A stretch of 64,000 nucleotides of DNA from Chryseobacterium tructae (GTDB taxonomy: Bacteria > Bacteroidota > Bacteroidia > Flavobacteriales > Weeksellaceae). Shown in pieces: positions 20,439 through 29,144 of this stretch; the first letter of the stretch is position 1, and each line of letters begins with the position of its first letter. The notes under the pieces were generated by a model. That model was not told the origin of the DNA. It did no database searches and saw nothing but the letters and a program-made list of their open reading frames with translations. The position numbers and the translations under genes are program-made. The DNA lies in assembly GCF_030409875.1 (NCBI RefSeq), contig NZ_JAUFQR010000001.1, positions 4,402,001-4,466,000 on the forward strand, in the 5' to 3' direction.

Positions 20439-21477
20439 AATTAAGTTTTGCTGTGAGTTTCTTAAACTGTTTTTCTGCATTTTTACCTTCATAAAGAATA
20501 GCATATACGGTATCAATAATCGGTAATTTCAGATTTTTCTGTTTTGAAGTCTTATAAATAGATTGTGCAGCATAATATCCTTCTGCCACCATATTCATCG
20601 ATTGGATCGCTGATTTCACAGTATATCCTTTTCCGATAAGATTTCCAAGGTTTCTGTTTCTTGAGAAAAGTGAATAAGCAGTTACCAAAAGATCTCCCAG
20701 ATAAGCACTTTCATTTACATCTCTTGGAGCTTCATAGATTGCCTCCAGGAAAATTTCCATTTCACGGATCGCATTGGATACAAAAACAGCCGTAAAATTA
20801 TCTCCATACCCTAATCCACTTGCAATTCCTGCTCCGATGGCAAAAATATTCTTAAGAATGGCACTGTATTCATTTCCGAGAATGTCTTTGCTCGTTTGTA
20901 CCTTAATGAAATCTGAGCTGAAAATTCCTTCCAGCTTTTCTGCTGTTTCATCTTCTACCGTAGCAATGGTAAGATAAGAAAGTCTTTCCATCGCAACTTC
21001 TTCAGCATGACAAGGCCCTGCAATTACTGCCTGATTCCTAAAACCAATTTTAAATTCATCACGCAGATAATGGGCTACCACATCATTTACCTTAGGAATA
21101 ATCCCCTTAATTGCAGAAACAAAGATCTTATCTGAATAATCACAAGTCATCTTGTCCATTGTATCGGAAAGATAAATGGAAGGTGTCGCCAATACAATGA
21201 CATCACAGGCAGAAACCAGTTCGTTGATATCTGTGGTCAATTTTAAACTCTTCAGGTTAAAATGAGCAGCGGTAAGATAAGTCGGGTTATGTCCACGAAG
21301 CTCAATCGCTCCTTTTACAAACTCACTTCTTACGCACCAGTGCACAACTTTGCAATTTTCAACAAGCATTTTTACGATAGCAGTTGCAAAACTTCCGCTT
21401 CCTACTACTCCTACAGAAACATCCTTTTTAGTCTTTTTTGGATTCGAAGATTCTGAAATAATTTTCTTTTTAGCCAT
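20437..21477 (-). CDS. gpsA: NAD(P)H-dependent glycerol-3-phosphate dehydrogenase (346 aa)
   Basis: Reduces dihydroxyacetone phosphate to sn-glycerol 3-phosphate for phospholipid synthesis. Seen: the Rossmann motif GVVGSGSFATAIVKML, DVIVLATPSIYL, VSAIKGI, AVIAGPCHAEEVA (GP-x-x-A/H-E), the catalytic Lys region SAILKNIFAIGAGIASGLGYGDN and RNRNLGNLIGKG. The ATG at 21477 (MAKKKIISESS) is chosen; the longer frame to 21510 adds 11 residues without family support. A Lys-rich N-terminal tail precedes the Rossmann fold. Confidence 0.94.
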   Translation of the reverse strand: MAKKKIISESSNPKKTKKDVSVGVVGSGSFATAIVKMLVENCKVVHWCVRSEFVKGAIELRGHNPTYLTAAHFNLKSLKLTTDINELVSACDVIVLATPSIYLSDTMDKMTCDYSDKIFVSAIKGIIPKVNDVVAHYLRDEFKIGFRNQAVIAGPCHAEEVAMERLSYLTIATVEDETAEKLEGIFSSDFIKVQTSKDILGNEYSAILKNIFAIGAGIASGLGYGDNFTAVFVSNAIREMEIFLEAIYEAPRDVNESAYLGDLLVTAYSLFSRNRNLGNLIGKGYTVKSAIQSMNMVAEGYYAAQSIYKTSKQKNLKLPIIDTVYAILYEGKNAEKQFKKLTAKLN

Positions 21478-21701
21478 AATTGGAATGTGAACTGCAAATA
21501 TATTAAACATAGATTTAACAAGATGCCTGAAGGTATGATAAAAACGATTTTCTGAAAAAAATAATGCATCAACACAATTAAATATACAATTTAACGTTAG
21601 ATACAGAAAAAACTGAATTTTAACTAAGAATAACTAACAAACCTTATTTTTAATTAAATTTACAGCCCTAAAACCGTTTTAAATATTCTAAGAGAGGAAA
21701 T

Positions 21702-22736
21702 ATGAAAAAATTTCTAAACAGCAAGAAGAACGTAAACATTCTCCTGGGAGGACTTTTACTAGTAGTTTTTGCACAAGGTATCTTTATTGCCAAGCTCTTC
21801 TCAGAAAGAGATGACAAAATGTATGAGGTAAACCTTGTAAAAATAAACACTGAAAAAGACAGTGTAGATTACCTGAAAATGAAAACTGATCTTACTCTTG
21901 TAGATCAGACAGTTTCTCAACTGAACTCTTTCCTGAAGTCTAAAGACATTTCGAATGAAAAGCTCATGATGCTTGATCAGGACAGTATTGCCAATTCTAT
22001 TTACCTTTCCAAGCAAGCCAACCGATATAGCCAATATCTGATGGATCTGCAGAAAAAACTGATGCAGGTTCCATTGGGAATGCCTACTGATGGATATATT
22101 TCATCTAATTTCGGAATAAGAAAAAATCCAATTCCATTTAAAACTGTTTTTGCTTCGGTAAGGCCAAGTGCTGCTACCGAAGCTAAATCTGTTGCTGTGG
22201 CAGCTCCAAAACCTGAAGTAAAAGCTGAGCCTGTAGAAAAAATTGTTGAGCTTACAGACAGCTATGGAAATAAAAGAGAAGTGAAAGTAATGGTAACTCC
22301 AAAAGCGGCGCCTGTAGCTTCTGCACCGGCAGCCTCAGCTCCTGCTACAAAAGCAGTTGCTGGAACAGCCACTTCTAAAACAGCTCCTATGGAAAAAAAT
22401 AATCCTCCTGCTGAAGCGGATCAGATGCAGTTTCATAAAGGATTGGATATTGCTGTTGCATTCGGTTCTGATGTAAGGGCAGCCGCTGCCGGAACGGTTA
22501 TTTTCTCCGGACAGAAAGGAGGTTACGGAAACTGTGTCATTGTTTCTCATGGAAATGGATTAGCAACACTTTATGGCCATTTATCACAGCTTGTTTCTAA
22601 AGTGAATGATAAGGTAAAAGTAGGTCAGGTAATTGCAAAATCCGGAAATTCAGGTCGCTCTACCGGCCCTCATCTTCATTACGAAGTACATAAGAACAAT
22701 ACTCCGATAAATCCGAGATTGTTTATGAATCTATAA
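21702..22736 (+). CDS. M23 (LytM) family metallopeptidase, membrane-anchored (344 aa)
   Basis: Peptidoglycan endopeptidase or a LytM-domain regulator of cell division or envelope. Seen: an N-terminal transmembrane anchor (about 10-30: NILLGGLLLVVFAQGIFIAKLF), a helical segment likely coiled-coil (about 45-120), an Ala/Pro/Lys-rich linker (150-235), and a C-terminal LytM domain with HKGLDIAVAFG (zinc His and Asp), VSHGNGLATLYGHL and GPHLHYEV (H-x-H). All four metal/catalytic positions are present, so it is probably active. Confidence 0.9.
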   Translation: MKKFLNSKKNVNILLGGLLLVVFAQGIFIAKLFSERDDKMYEVNLVKINTEKDSVDYLKMKTDLTLVDQTVSQLNSFLKSKDISNEKLMMLDQDSIANSIYLSKQANRYSQYLMDLQKKLMQVPLGMPTDGYISSNFGIRKNPIPFKTVFASVRPSAATEAKSVAVAAPKPEVKAEPVEKIVELTDSYGNKREVKVMVTPKAAPVASAPAASAPATKAVAGTATSKTAPMEKNNPPAEADQMQFHKGLDIAVAFGSDVRAAAAGTVIFSGQKGGYGNCVIVSHGNGLATLYGHLSQLVSKVNDKVKVGQVIAKSGNSGRSTGPHLHYEVHKNNTPINPRLFMNL

Positions 22737-22741
22737 AAAAT

Positions 22742-22767
22742 AAGGCTGCCCAATCATGGACAGCCTT
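22742..22767 (+). terminator. Rho-independent terminator
   Basis: AAGGCTGCCC (22742-22751) pairs with GGACAGCCTT (22758-22767), 6-nt loop, followed by TTTTATTTTTATT. It lies directly after the M23 peptidase stop. Confidence 0.88.
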
Positions 22768-22807
22768 TTATTTTTATTATGCAATATCTGTAAACAATAG
22801 AAGTTTG

Positions 22808-23485
22808 TTATGGAAATTCAAGATTTAAAAGTTTTTTAGTCTTTCTATTGAATACAAGGTTAATAAAAGGAAACTTAGTATCTCTCTTACCTACTTCCCG
22901 GATTAATATTGTACTCCCTAAATTCGAATCATCAAAAAATTCAAATCCCTGAAATTGTATTTTTTCAATGGAGCCCAATTTTGAATCTATGTCAGCAAGT
23001 CCATCTTTTAGGAGCTTATCCTGCGGTTTAAATTTAGGATCAAACATTTCAAGAATTTCATCATAATTTTTATTTATTAAAGCCGAATTCAACCTATCAA
23101 TTTCAGGATAAATATTTTTAATTTCATCTAATTCTTCTTTAGAAAAGGATTTCAAAATATTGGTACCATCAGATAAAATTATTTTTGTTTTAATGATATC
23201 ATATTTTTCTGCATTTTGGTTTTGATAAATTATATAGGCAATATTAGCAGCATTTGATATTGATCGATCAGGCTGCCTATTCATAAGCTCGCTTCCTTTA
23301 ATGCTTAACTCAAAATAATTATTACTTTTACTATTAAAAAATTCTGCCCCTTTTATAGTCTCTACACTACCTCCATAGAATTTTTGAACTTCTTCAATGG
23401 ATTTTTTATCTTCGGGTGTTGTGGCTATTTTGCTACAACTCATCAAAAGCAATAATAAAAAAGGTAAAATTTTAATTGATCTCAT
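22808..23485 (-). CDS. Hypothetical lipoprotein (225 aa)
   Basis: No domain family recognised. A lipoprotein signal MRSIKILPFLLLLLMSC with lipobox LMSC predicts membrane anchoring. The body is Lys/Asp-rich, mostly helical at first (KKSIEEVQKFYGG) and beta-rich at the end (IEKIQFQGFEFFDDSNLGSTILIREVG), resembling small lipoproteins with a DUF-type cystatin-like fold; this is only an impression. It stands alone between terminators. Confidence 0.75.
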   Translation of the reverse strand: MRSIKILPFLLLLLMSCSKIATTPEDKKSIEEVQKFYGGSVETIKGAEFFNSKSNNYFELSIKGSELMNRQPDRSISNAANIAYIIYQNQNAEKYDIIKTKIILSDGTNILKSFSKEELDEIKNIYPEIDRLNSALINKNYDEILEMFDPKFKPQDKLLKDGLADIDSKLGSIEKIQFQGFEFFDDSNLGSTILIREVGKRDTKFPFINLVFNRKTKKLLNLEFP

Positions 23486-23622
23486 ATTGGTTATTCTTTT
23501 ATTGATTAAAAATCAGTACCATTTCAAAGCCTTATACAAAAGGAATTTTAAAGAAAAGCACCAGCCAGAAAAGCGAAATCAAAGATATACAAATTGTTTA
23601 CCCTTTCAATTCCAAATATAAA

Positions 23623-23653
23623 AAAAGTACATACATTGACTGTATGTACTTTT
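23623..23653 (-). terminator. Rho-independent terminator
   Basis: Perfect 13-bp inverted repeat AAAAGTACATACA (23623-23635) / TGTATGTACTTTT (23641-23653), loop of 5, followed on the minus strand by a run of T. It ends the MBL gene transcript. Confidence 0.88.
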
Positions 23654-23665
23654 GAAAATTACTTT

Positions 23666-24838
23666 TTATTTTAAAATCTTAAGAGTCCCTTTAGGATGAG
23701 TGAAAGTACCGTCTTTTCCGGCAATATTAGAATACACTATATTTTTGTTGTAATCCTGAATATGAGTTACATTGAATCCCAGGTGAGGTTCATGCCAATA
23801 CACCATAAAAATATTCTTTGCTACTTCTACTGCAGTATATTCTACAGTATCTGTACTGTTTATTGAACTTCCGGCAGTTCCGGTAAATGTCATTGTTTTA
23901 TTATCTTTAAAATCTAAAAGGAATTTTACCGCTCCAAAGTCAACTTCTACCTTCTTCCCGATGACCGGATATGGTGATTTTAAATCCCAATCCATTTCGC
24001 CCAAGAAAACTTTTACGCCCATTTCCAATTCATCTTTTCCGGGAAGATTAGGAAATCTCTTTACCATAAAATTTACAATGGAAGATGAAGTTTTATTTTC
24101 AGTAACGGCTTTCTTGTAATTTTCAAGATACGCTTTTACGAAATCCAGAGAGGCTGGAGACAAAGACTGTTTTGCAAAATGTGATGGAATAACCTGTTGA
24201 GGTCTTAGAGAACTCATTGCAGCAATCTGTCCGATCCATTGGTCAATAGCTTTTACATTCTGAGTATCTGCCATCCAAAGATGTGAATCTATGGAAACTG
24301 AAATTCCGCCTGCAATCGTTTCGATAGATGGAATCCAAAGAAAGCTGTGCGCCGGATCTTCAGGATTTTGTTTGATTTCAATTTTGTTTCCTTCAAGATC
24401 AGGGATGGAAGTAACAGCTTCCGGAATAATGATTTCTGATGGAGCATCTGCTTTTAACTGTGGTTTCCAAACAGCCATTTTATCATCCTTTGAAGCGGAA
24501 ATAAGATAAGCCGTCTGTGCTGTAGAAATAATTCTTACGTTAGGAAAAGCTTTTTTAATCACGTCCAATCCAAAATAGAAATCCGGATCACTGTGAGAAA
24601 TAAAAACGGTCTTCAAATTTTTTCCGGTTGCTTTTATTTCTTGTACTAATTGTTCAGCATATTGCTTTTGAAACTGAGCATCAATAAGCATGGCATCTTT
24701 GTCTCCATAAATAAGGGTAGACGTAATTGGAAAAATAGCCTTGGTTCCGGGATTGTATACTTTTACTTTCAGATTTCCTGCAAATATGCTGATGAAACCC
24801 AGAATGGTCATTAATGATAATAACTTTCTTTTTAACAT
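23666..24838 (-). CDS. Secreted MBL-fold protein with a degenerate metal motif (390 aa)
   Basis: Signal peptide (MLKRKLLSLMTILGFISIFAG) and a metallo-beta-lactamase fold: LIYGDKDAMLIDAQF, VFISHSDPDFYFGLDVI, GGISVSIDSHLWMADTQN and VIPSHF. The usual H-x-H-x-D-H reads H-S-D-P-D-F, so two metal-ligand His positions are replaced (Asp, Phe); activity may be altered. The C-terminal 130 residues are a beta-rich domain resembling MoaF/lipocalin-like modules (YWHEPHLGFNVTHIQDY). It ends an operon led by the Rrf2 regulator and the NAD(P)-binding oxidoreductase gene, 15 bp upstream. Confidence 0.8.
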   Translation of the reverse strand: MLKRKLLSLMTILGFISIFAGNLKVKVYNPGTKAIFPITSTLIYGDKDAMLIDAQFQKQYAEQLVQEIKATGKNLKTVFISHSDPDFYFGLDVIKKAFPNVRIISTAQTAYLISASKDDKMAVWKPQLKADAPSEIIIPEAVTSIPDLEGNKIEIKQNPEDPAHSFLWIPSIETIAGGISVSIDSHLWMADTQNVKAIDQWIGQIAAMSSLRPQQVIPSHFAKQSLSPASLDFVKAYLENYKKAVTENKTSSSIVNFMVKRFPNLPGKDELEMGVKVFLGEMDWDLKSPYPVIGKKVEVDFGAVKFLLDFKDNKTMTFTGTAGSSINSTDTVEYTAVEVAKNIFMVYWHEPHLGFNVTHIQDYNKNIVYSNIAGKDGTFTHPKGTLKILK

Positions 24839-24853
24839 TTTGTTCTTTTTAGA

Positions 24854-25507
24854 TTAATAAGCGGCTGTAAAACGTTCGCGGATATGGTTGTTCTGCTCAA
24901 GTTCATCCACCAAAGCTACCGCTACATCTTCTACTGAAAGACGGCTTCTTCCTTCTGCATCGAATACAGGAGTTTCCAGTGATGTTCTGTATTTTCCTGT
25001 TCTTGAGCCTACGTTAGCCTGATTCATTTCTACTGCAGGGCTGAAGAACGTCCAATCTAAAGTATTATTTTCTTTGATCTTATTTAAATAATCTCTTGCA
25101 GCGGTTGCTCCCGGTTTGTAAGCATCCGGAAAGTCAGGGGTGTCTACAATCTGAACATGATCCGGTGTGTAAAGACTTCCTGCTCCTCCTACAACGATCA
25201 GTCTTTTTACTCCTGACTCTTCTACTGCTCTTTGAATATTTTCAGAACCATTCAAAAAGTCGTTGTAAAGATTAGGGTTTGTCCATCCTGCATTGAATGC
25301 ACTGATTACCGCATCACTTCCTTTTAATGCATCAGCTAATTCTGCCACATTATTTACATCTACGCTTTTTGCTGTTACATTTTCTTGTGTTTTTACCTTC
25401 GATGCGTCTCTTACTACAGCTTCAACTGCATATCCTCTCTCTGCTAATTCTGCTACGATGTGTGCTCCTACAAATCCTGTTGCACCAATTACTGCTACTT
25501 TTTTCAT
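24854..25507 (-). CDS. NAD(P)H-binding oxidoreductase, NmrA-like SDR (217 aa)
   Basis: Atypical SDR of the NAD(P)-dependent epimerase/NmrA-like type. Seen: KVAVIGATGFVGAHIVAELAERG (G-x-x-G-x-x-G), the acidic/basic cofactor segment VRDASKV, GSDAVISAF, LIVVGGAGSLY, and DWTFFSPA. No Y-x-x-x-K catalytic pair is obvious. A 19-bp palindrome (25533-25551) upstream matches one in the rrf2 promoter, so this gene is probably under Rrf2 control in response to oxidative or electrophile stress; the stimulus is inferred. Confidence 0.87.
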   Translation of the reverse strand: MKKVAVIGATGFVGAHIVAELAERGYAVEAVVRDASKVKTQENVTAKSVDVNNVAELADALKGSDAVISAFNAGWTNPNLYNDFLNGSENIQRAVEESGVKRLIVVGGAGSLYTPDHVQIVDTPDFPDAYKPGATAARDYLNKIKENNTLDWTFFSPAVEMNQANVGSRTGKYRTSLETPVFDAEGRSRLSVEDVAVALVDELEQNNHIRERFTAAY

Positions 25508-25532
25508 AATGTTTTATTTTTTTTAATTAAAT

Positions 25533-25551
25533 TGTAATAAATTTTGTTACA
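25533..25551. promoter_or_regulatory. Palindromic operator (TGTAA-N9-TTACA), copy 1
   Basis: TGTAA (25533-25537) and TTACA (25547-25551) with a 9-bp spacer, 26 bp upstream of the oxidoreductase start. The same arrangement recurs at 26013-26031 over the rrf2 promoter. Inferred binding site for the Rrf2 protein. Confidence 0.65.
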
Positions 25552-25568
25552 TTTAAGGGTAAAAAATT

Positions 25569-25978
25569 TTATTCGAACTGATCTGCGAATTTTTGCAAAG
25601 ATTTGTCTCCTAAAAAGTTACTTACCAACTGATCTGTCTCTTCAAATAATGTATTTAAATGACTATTGATTTCTTTTCCTACACTACAGGCAGGATTAGG
25701 ATTTTGATTTTTCTTTCCCAATACTTCTGTATTCTTTACGGATCTGTAAATCTCAGAAATTGTAATATTTTCTGCGTCTTTTGCAAGCTGACTTCCTCCT
25801 TCTTTTCCTTGTCTGCTGATAATCAAACCTGATTCCTTTAATACACTGATTTCTTTACGTACAATGACAGGGTTTACATTAATACTCCCGGCAATCCAAT
25901 CAGAAGTAAGCCACTCCTGAGGACTTTCGCCAATAAGGTCATGATATGTATTGCCGTAGCAAATCTTGTATTGTTCAT
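25569..25978 (-). CDS. Rrf2-family transcriptional regulator (136 aa restored; one-base frameshift near the N-terminus)
   Basis: Winged-helix repressor. The family N-terminus is visible only in a second frame: an ATG at 25978 begins MNNTRFATAIHIMTLLAK, and the rest (SPQEWLTSDWIAGSINVNPVIVRKEI, GLIISRQGKEGGSQLAKDAENITISEIYR) is in the frame that otherwise starts at 25994. Restoring one base in the run at 25925-25927 (minus strand GGCGAAAGTCC to GGCGAAAAGTCC) joins them. One Cys is present (NPNPACSVG), short of an Fe-S cluster set, as in the NsrR-unlike YwnA/HypR-type subgroup. The strong promoter at 25992-26021 fits the ATG at 25978. Confidence 0.85.
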
Positions 25979-25991
25979 TGTAATTACTCTG

Positions 25992-26021
25992 CAAAGATAC
26001 ACAAATTTTAATTGTAACAAA
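25992..26021 (-). promoter_or_regulatory. Bacteroidota promoter of rrf2
   Basis: On the minus strand: TTTG (26018-26021), 18-bp spacer, TATCTTTG (25992-25999), matching the TTTG/TAnnTTTG consensus. The palindromic operator overlaps the -33 box, predicting autorepression. Confidence 0.8.
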
Positions 26022-26031
26022 ACATATTACA
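26013..26031. promoter_or_regulatory. Palindromic operator (TGTAA-N9-TTACA), copy 2
   Basis: TGTAA (26013-26017) / TTACA (26027-26031), spacer 9, identical in layout to the copy at 25533 and overlapping the -33 box of rrf2. Confidence 0.65.
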
Positions 26032-26043
26032 GTTAAATTTTTC

Positions 26044-26994
26044 TTAAAGGATTAATTTATCCAGATCCAGCAGTAAATAATTGATGTTTTGATTGATGGT
26101 TCTTGTTGCCGATTGCATCTGATTGAGCATAGCCGCCCGATTATGAAGATCATCTGCCCTATAAAATCCACCATCACTGAAAATAACAGACTGATCTGCT
26201 GCCGCTTTATTATCATCAAATTGATAATGCAGCCATCTTTCTTTCATATTTCCGATAATGGATCTTTCTTCCCTATTGGAAAATTTTTTCTCAGTATACA
26301 TATACCATATAAACGGCGGAAAGTTTGGAGATTCAAGTTTTCCACGCCATATATCTCTCAAAAGGTTTCTCTGATGAATAAATTCTACTTTTTTTCCTTT
26401 CGGATTAAGAGTTGCCAAACCGAAGCCTGCTCCCAAAACCCCACCTCCAATTCCAATAGCATTATCCCAGCCATCGCTTTTCACAATTCCACCGGCAATA
26501 GATGAGGCTGCTCCTGCAATAATTGAATATAAGATCAATTTATTATTTCTGGATGAATTAAGATTATCTACATAATTGCCTATTTGTGCTACTCTCTCCC
26601 CTTCACAATCAAATTCTGCTGCAACGGCATCCAATTCTGTCAAAGCAATTGTAATTCTGCTGTTGATTTTGCTTTTAAGCTGTAAAATTTTAACCTGAGA
26701 AGCCAGAGATGAGTCTTTTTTAAGATCAATAATTTTATGGACTTCATCCAGGTTATTCAATGCATTTAAGATCAGAATACTCTGGTCGGAAAACATTTCT
26801 TTAAGCCCATTATTAGCTGTTAAAATAGAATCGGAGTTGTAAGAAGGAACTTTATTACCGTAATTATACTTAAAGGGAGCTTTACAATAGCTGTCCTTCA
26901 AGGTAAGTATATTCTGTTGGATGAGCTGATTCTTCTTGGAAACACAAGAAGTAAGCAGACCCAAAGCGATAAAGAGGGAAAAAAGCTTTTTCAT
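26044..26994 (-). CDS. Hypothetical lipoprotein with a glycine-rich segment (316 aa)
   Basis: Lipoprotein signal MKKLFSLFIALGLLTSC (lipobox LTSC). The middle (about 155-200) is a small-residue run, IIAGAASSIAGGIV...AIGIGGGVLGAGFGLATL, resembling glycine-zipper membrane segments. Flanking regions are helical (LKSKINSRITIALTELDAVA). No catalytic motif. Single gene on its transcript; a Bacteroidota outer-membrane or periplasmic lipoprotein of unknown role. Confidence 0.75.
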   Translation of the reverse strand: MKKLFSLFIALGLLTSCVSKKNQLIQQNILTLKDSYCKAPFKYNYGNKVPSYNSDSILTANNGLKEMFSDQSILILNALNNLDEVHKIIDLKKDSSLASQVKILQLKSKINSRITIALTELDAVAAEFDCEGERVAQIGNYVDNLNSSRNNKLILYSIIAGAASSIAGGIVKSDGWDNAIGIGGGVLGAGFGLATLNPKGKKVEFIHQRNLLRDIWRGKLESPNFPPFIWYMYTEKKFSNREERSIIGNMKERWLHYQFDDNKAAADQSVIFSDGGFYRADDLHNRAAMLNQMQSATRTINQNINYLLLDLDKLIL

Positions 26995-27086
26995 GCAAAC
27001 TAGTTTTTGTGCAATACTGAATCATTGTTAGAAATCATCCATTAATTTCAATATAATTCATCAATACGAATATAATACAAATAAAA

Positions 27087-27112
27087 AAAATTACCTGAAA
27101 TCAGGTAATTTT
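27087..27112 (-). terminator. Rho-independent terminator (bidirectional)
   Basis: AAAATTACCTGA (27087-27098) / TCAGGTAATTTT (27101-27112), perfect 12-bp stem, T-tracts on both strands. It follows the FKBP stop at 27134. Confidence 0.88.
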
Positions 27113-27133
27113 TTAATCTATTTTTAAGCTGGA

Positions 27134-27568
27134 TTATTTAATACCCAGTAATTCTACTTCAAAAATAAGAGTACTGTTTGGTCCGATCTCTTTGCTGATT
27201 TCCTGATCGCCATATGCTAAATGCGGTGGAATAATCAGTCTCCACTTACTTCCAACAGGCATTAGCTGAAGTGCTTCCGTCCAACCTGAAATCACTCTGT
27301 TCAGTGGGAAAGATGCCGGAGTACCTCTTTTTACAGAGCTATCAAAGACCTTTCCGGCGATGGTAGTTCCATGATAATGGCATTTTACAGTAGATTTAGG
27401 CCCTGGTTTTGCACCTTCACCTTCAGTGATAATTTCATATTGCAAGCCGCTTGGTAATTGAACAACACTTTCTCTCTTACCGTACTCTTCCATATATTCT
27501 TTACCGTCCTTAAGGTTTTTTTCGGCTAATTCTTTTTTACGCTTAAATAACAAATCTGCTACTCCCAT
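27134..27568 (-). CDS. FKBP-type peptidyl-prolyl cis-trans isomerase (144 aa)
   Basis: Cytoplasmic proline isomerase/chaperone of the FKBP fold. Seen: an N-terminal helical extension (about 1-35, rich in Lys/Glu), then VKCHYHGTTIAGKVFDSSVKRGTPASFPLNRVI, GWTEALQLMPVGSKWRLIIPPHLAYGD and STLIFEVELLGI, which carry the drug/proline-binding aromatic and Asp residues (Y, F-D, V-I, W, Y-G). No signal peptide. Upstream is a TATCTTTG -7 box. Confidence 0.93.
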   Translation of the reverse strand: MGVADLLFKRKKELAEKNLKDGKEYMEEYGKRESVVQLPSGLQYEIITEGEGAKPGPKSTVKCHYHGTTIAGKVFDSSVKRGTPASFPLNRVISGWTEALQLMPVGSKWRLIIPPHLAYGDQEISKEIGPNSTLIFEVELLGIK

Positions 27569-27582
27569 ATTATAATTTTTTA

Positions 27583-27590
27583 CAAAGATA
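27583..27590 (-). promoter_or_regulatory. -7 promoter box of the FKBP gene
   Basis: TATCTTTG on the minus strand, 15 bp before the start codon, matching TAnnTTTG; the -33 region is only TTTC. The rest of the 27569-27874 gap shows no gene. Confidence 0.6.
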
Positions 27591-27874
27591 AGGCTTTTTT
27601 AGAGTTGAAAGATGGGTGCTGAAAGACCGAAATCTAAAATTCATCTCATGAAATGGCTATCAGCCTTTTTCTAAATCCTTTTGCCAATCAGGTTTAACAA
27701 ATTACATTAATAACTAATTATCAATACATTAAATGAAACAATAGTAAAAATTCAAATTTTACGGTATTCCATTTTGCCAGCCCTTTTATCAGGCTTACTT
27801 AAAATTCAAATAATTGTAATAATCTCTTAACACAAATTCCGAAACTTGGCGTTATAATTGGATTTAAAAACTAA

Positions 27875-28888
27875 ATGCCAAATCCGATAATATATAATAA
27901 GAAGTTTGATGAACTTAATGAAGAGGAGAAAAAACTTCTTGAGATCAATAAGAAATCAATTGCAGATTTTGTTGAACAATCCTCTTCCATTAGTGATGTC
28001 AATTATGCTACAAGAAACGCTCATGCGAAAACTTATGCCGTAGCCAGGGGAACATTTTGGGTAGATCCGTCTATTCCGGAGTTTTTTAAACCTTTTTTTG
28101 ATAGTGAAAAATTTGATTTATTCATAAGGCTTTCCAATGCACAAATGAAGATTAAAAACTCAAAAAGAGATCTTCCCGCTTATGGTTTTGCTGTTCAGAT
28201 CAGAGATGAAAATAATAACCTGCTCTCCAATTATCCATTGGCGAACTTTCCGCTATTCCCGGTTAATTCTGTTTCTACCTTTTTAAAATTGTTTACAGCC
28301 ATTAATGAATCTTATATCAAAAGCTGGAGCAGTCTGTTTTCTTTGATCATGCAAATCATCAAAACCATTCCATCTGTTTTAACAGTTTCATTTATCAGAA
28401 ATGCTTTAAAATTGTTTAGCAAGAGAAATGATTTTATCCTCTCTTTTGACTATCATTCTGTGGGGGCTTATCGTCTCGGTGATTATATGATGAAAATAAA
28501 GCTGAGCCACAAGTCTGTTAATAAGAATATGGATAAAAGACAAAATATGAAAAAGGCTTTAAAAAATTATTTCCAGAATAATGATTTTACGGCGGATGTT
28601 TTGATTCAGCTTTGCTATGATCTGAAAGACCAGCCTATCAATAAGCTTAATACAGAGTGGAAAAATTCGCCCTATATTAAAATTGGTGAGGTTAAAATAG
28701 AGAAGAACTCTTTATTGGATCCCCGTGATTGTAGCAATGAATTGCTTTCATTCAATCCTTTTGAGAGTAAAACGATATTCCAGCCTGTAGGAAAGATCCA
28801 AAAATTACGGGATGGCGCTTATAAAGTATCTATTCAGACCCGAAGAAAGATCAATACCCTTTTGCATGGAAAAAAGAGTGAGTTATAG
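27875..28888 (+). CDS. Catalase-superfamily protein, clade not assigned (337 aa)
   Basis: Shares the haem-catalase core. Seen: RNAHAKTYAVARGTFWVDP (the H of HAK aligns with the catalytic distal His), LFIRLSNAQMKIKNSKRDLPAYGFAVQIRDENN (aligned to the RFS...D..RG.A.K region) and NYPLANFPLFPVNS (with the distal Asn). It lacks the length and C-terminal flavodoxin-like part of classical catalases and resembles the small catalase-like or allene-oxide-synthase-like proteins. Proximal Tyr is not obvious. Haem binding and peroxidatic activity are plausible but unproven. Single gene. Confidence 0.75.
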   Translation: MPNPIIYNKKFDELNEEEKKLLEINKKSIADFVEQSSSISDVNYATRNAHAKTYAVARGTFWVDPSIPEFFKPFFDSEKFDLFIRLSNAQMKIKNSKRDLPAYGFAVQIRDENNNLLSNYPLANFPLFPVNSVSTFLKLFTAINESYIKSWSSLFSLIMQIIKTIPSVLTVSFIRNALKLFSKRNDFILSFDYHSVGAYRLGDYMMKIKLSHKSVNKNMDKRQNMKKALKNYFQNNDFTADVLIQLCYDLKDQPINKLNTEWKNSPYIKIGEVKIEKNSLLDPRDCSNELLSFNPFESKTIFQPVGKIQKLRDGAYKVSIQTRRKINTLLHGKKSEL

Positions 28889-29144
28889 ATTTTTTGGCTG
28901 TTAACCTTTTAAAATACTATGAATACACAAATTAATTCCACTTACATACAACCCCTATATATTTATGTGGTTAAATATCATCACCACACAGTCAATACAA
29001 AGAGCATTTGTATGCATTTTCATTGCTGAGAATCTTTGATTCTCTTGCGTCTTAAAACAGTTAGTTTTATAATTCTTTGCGCCCTTTCGTTTTCCAACAA
29101 TAAGACTTTCTTAAATATTGCTGATTATACAGATCTTTATTCTT

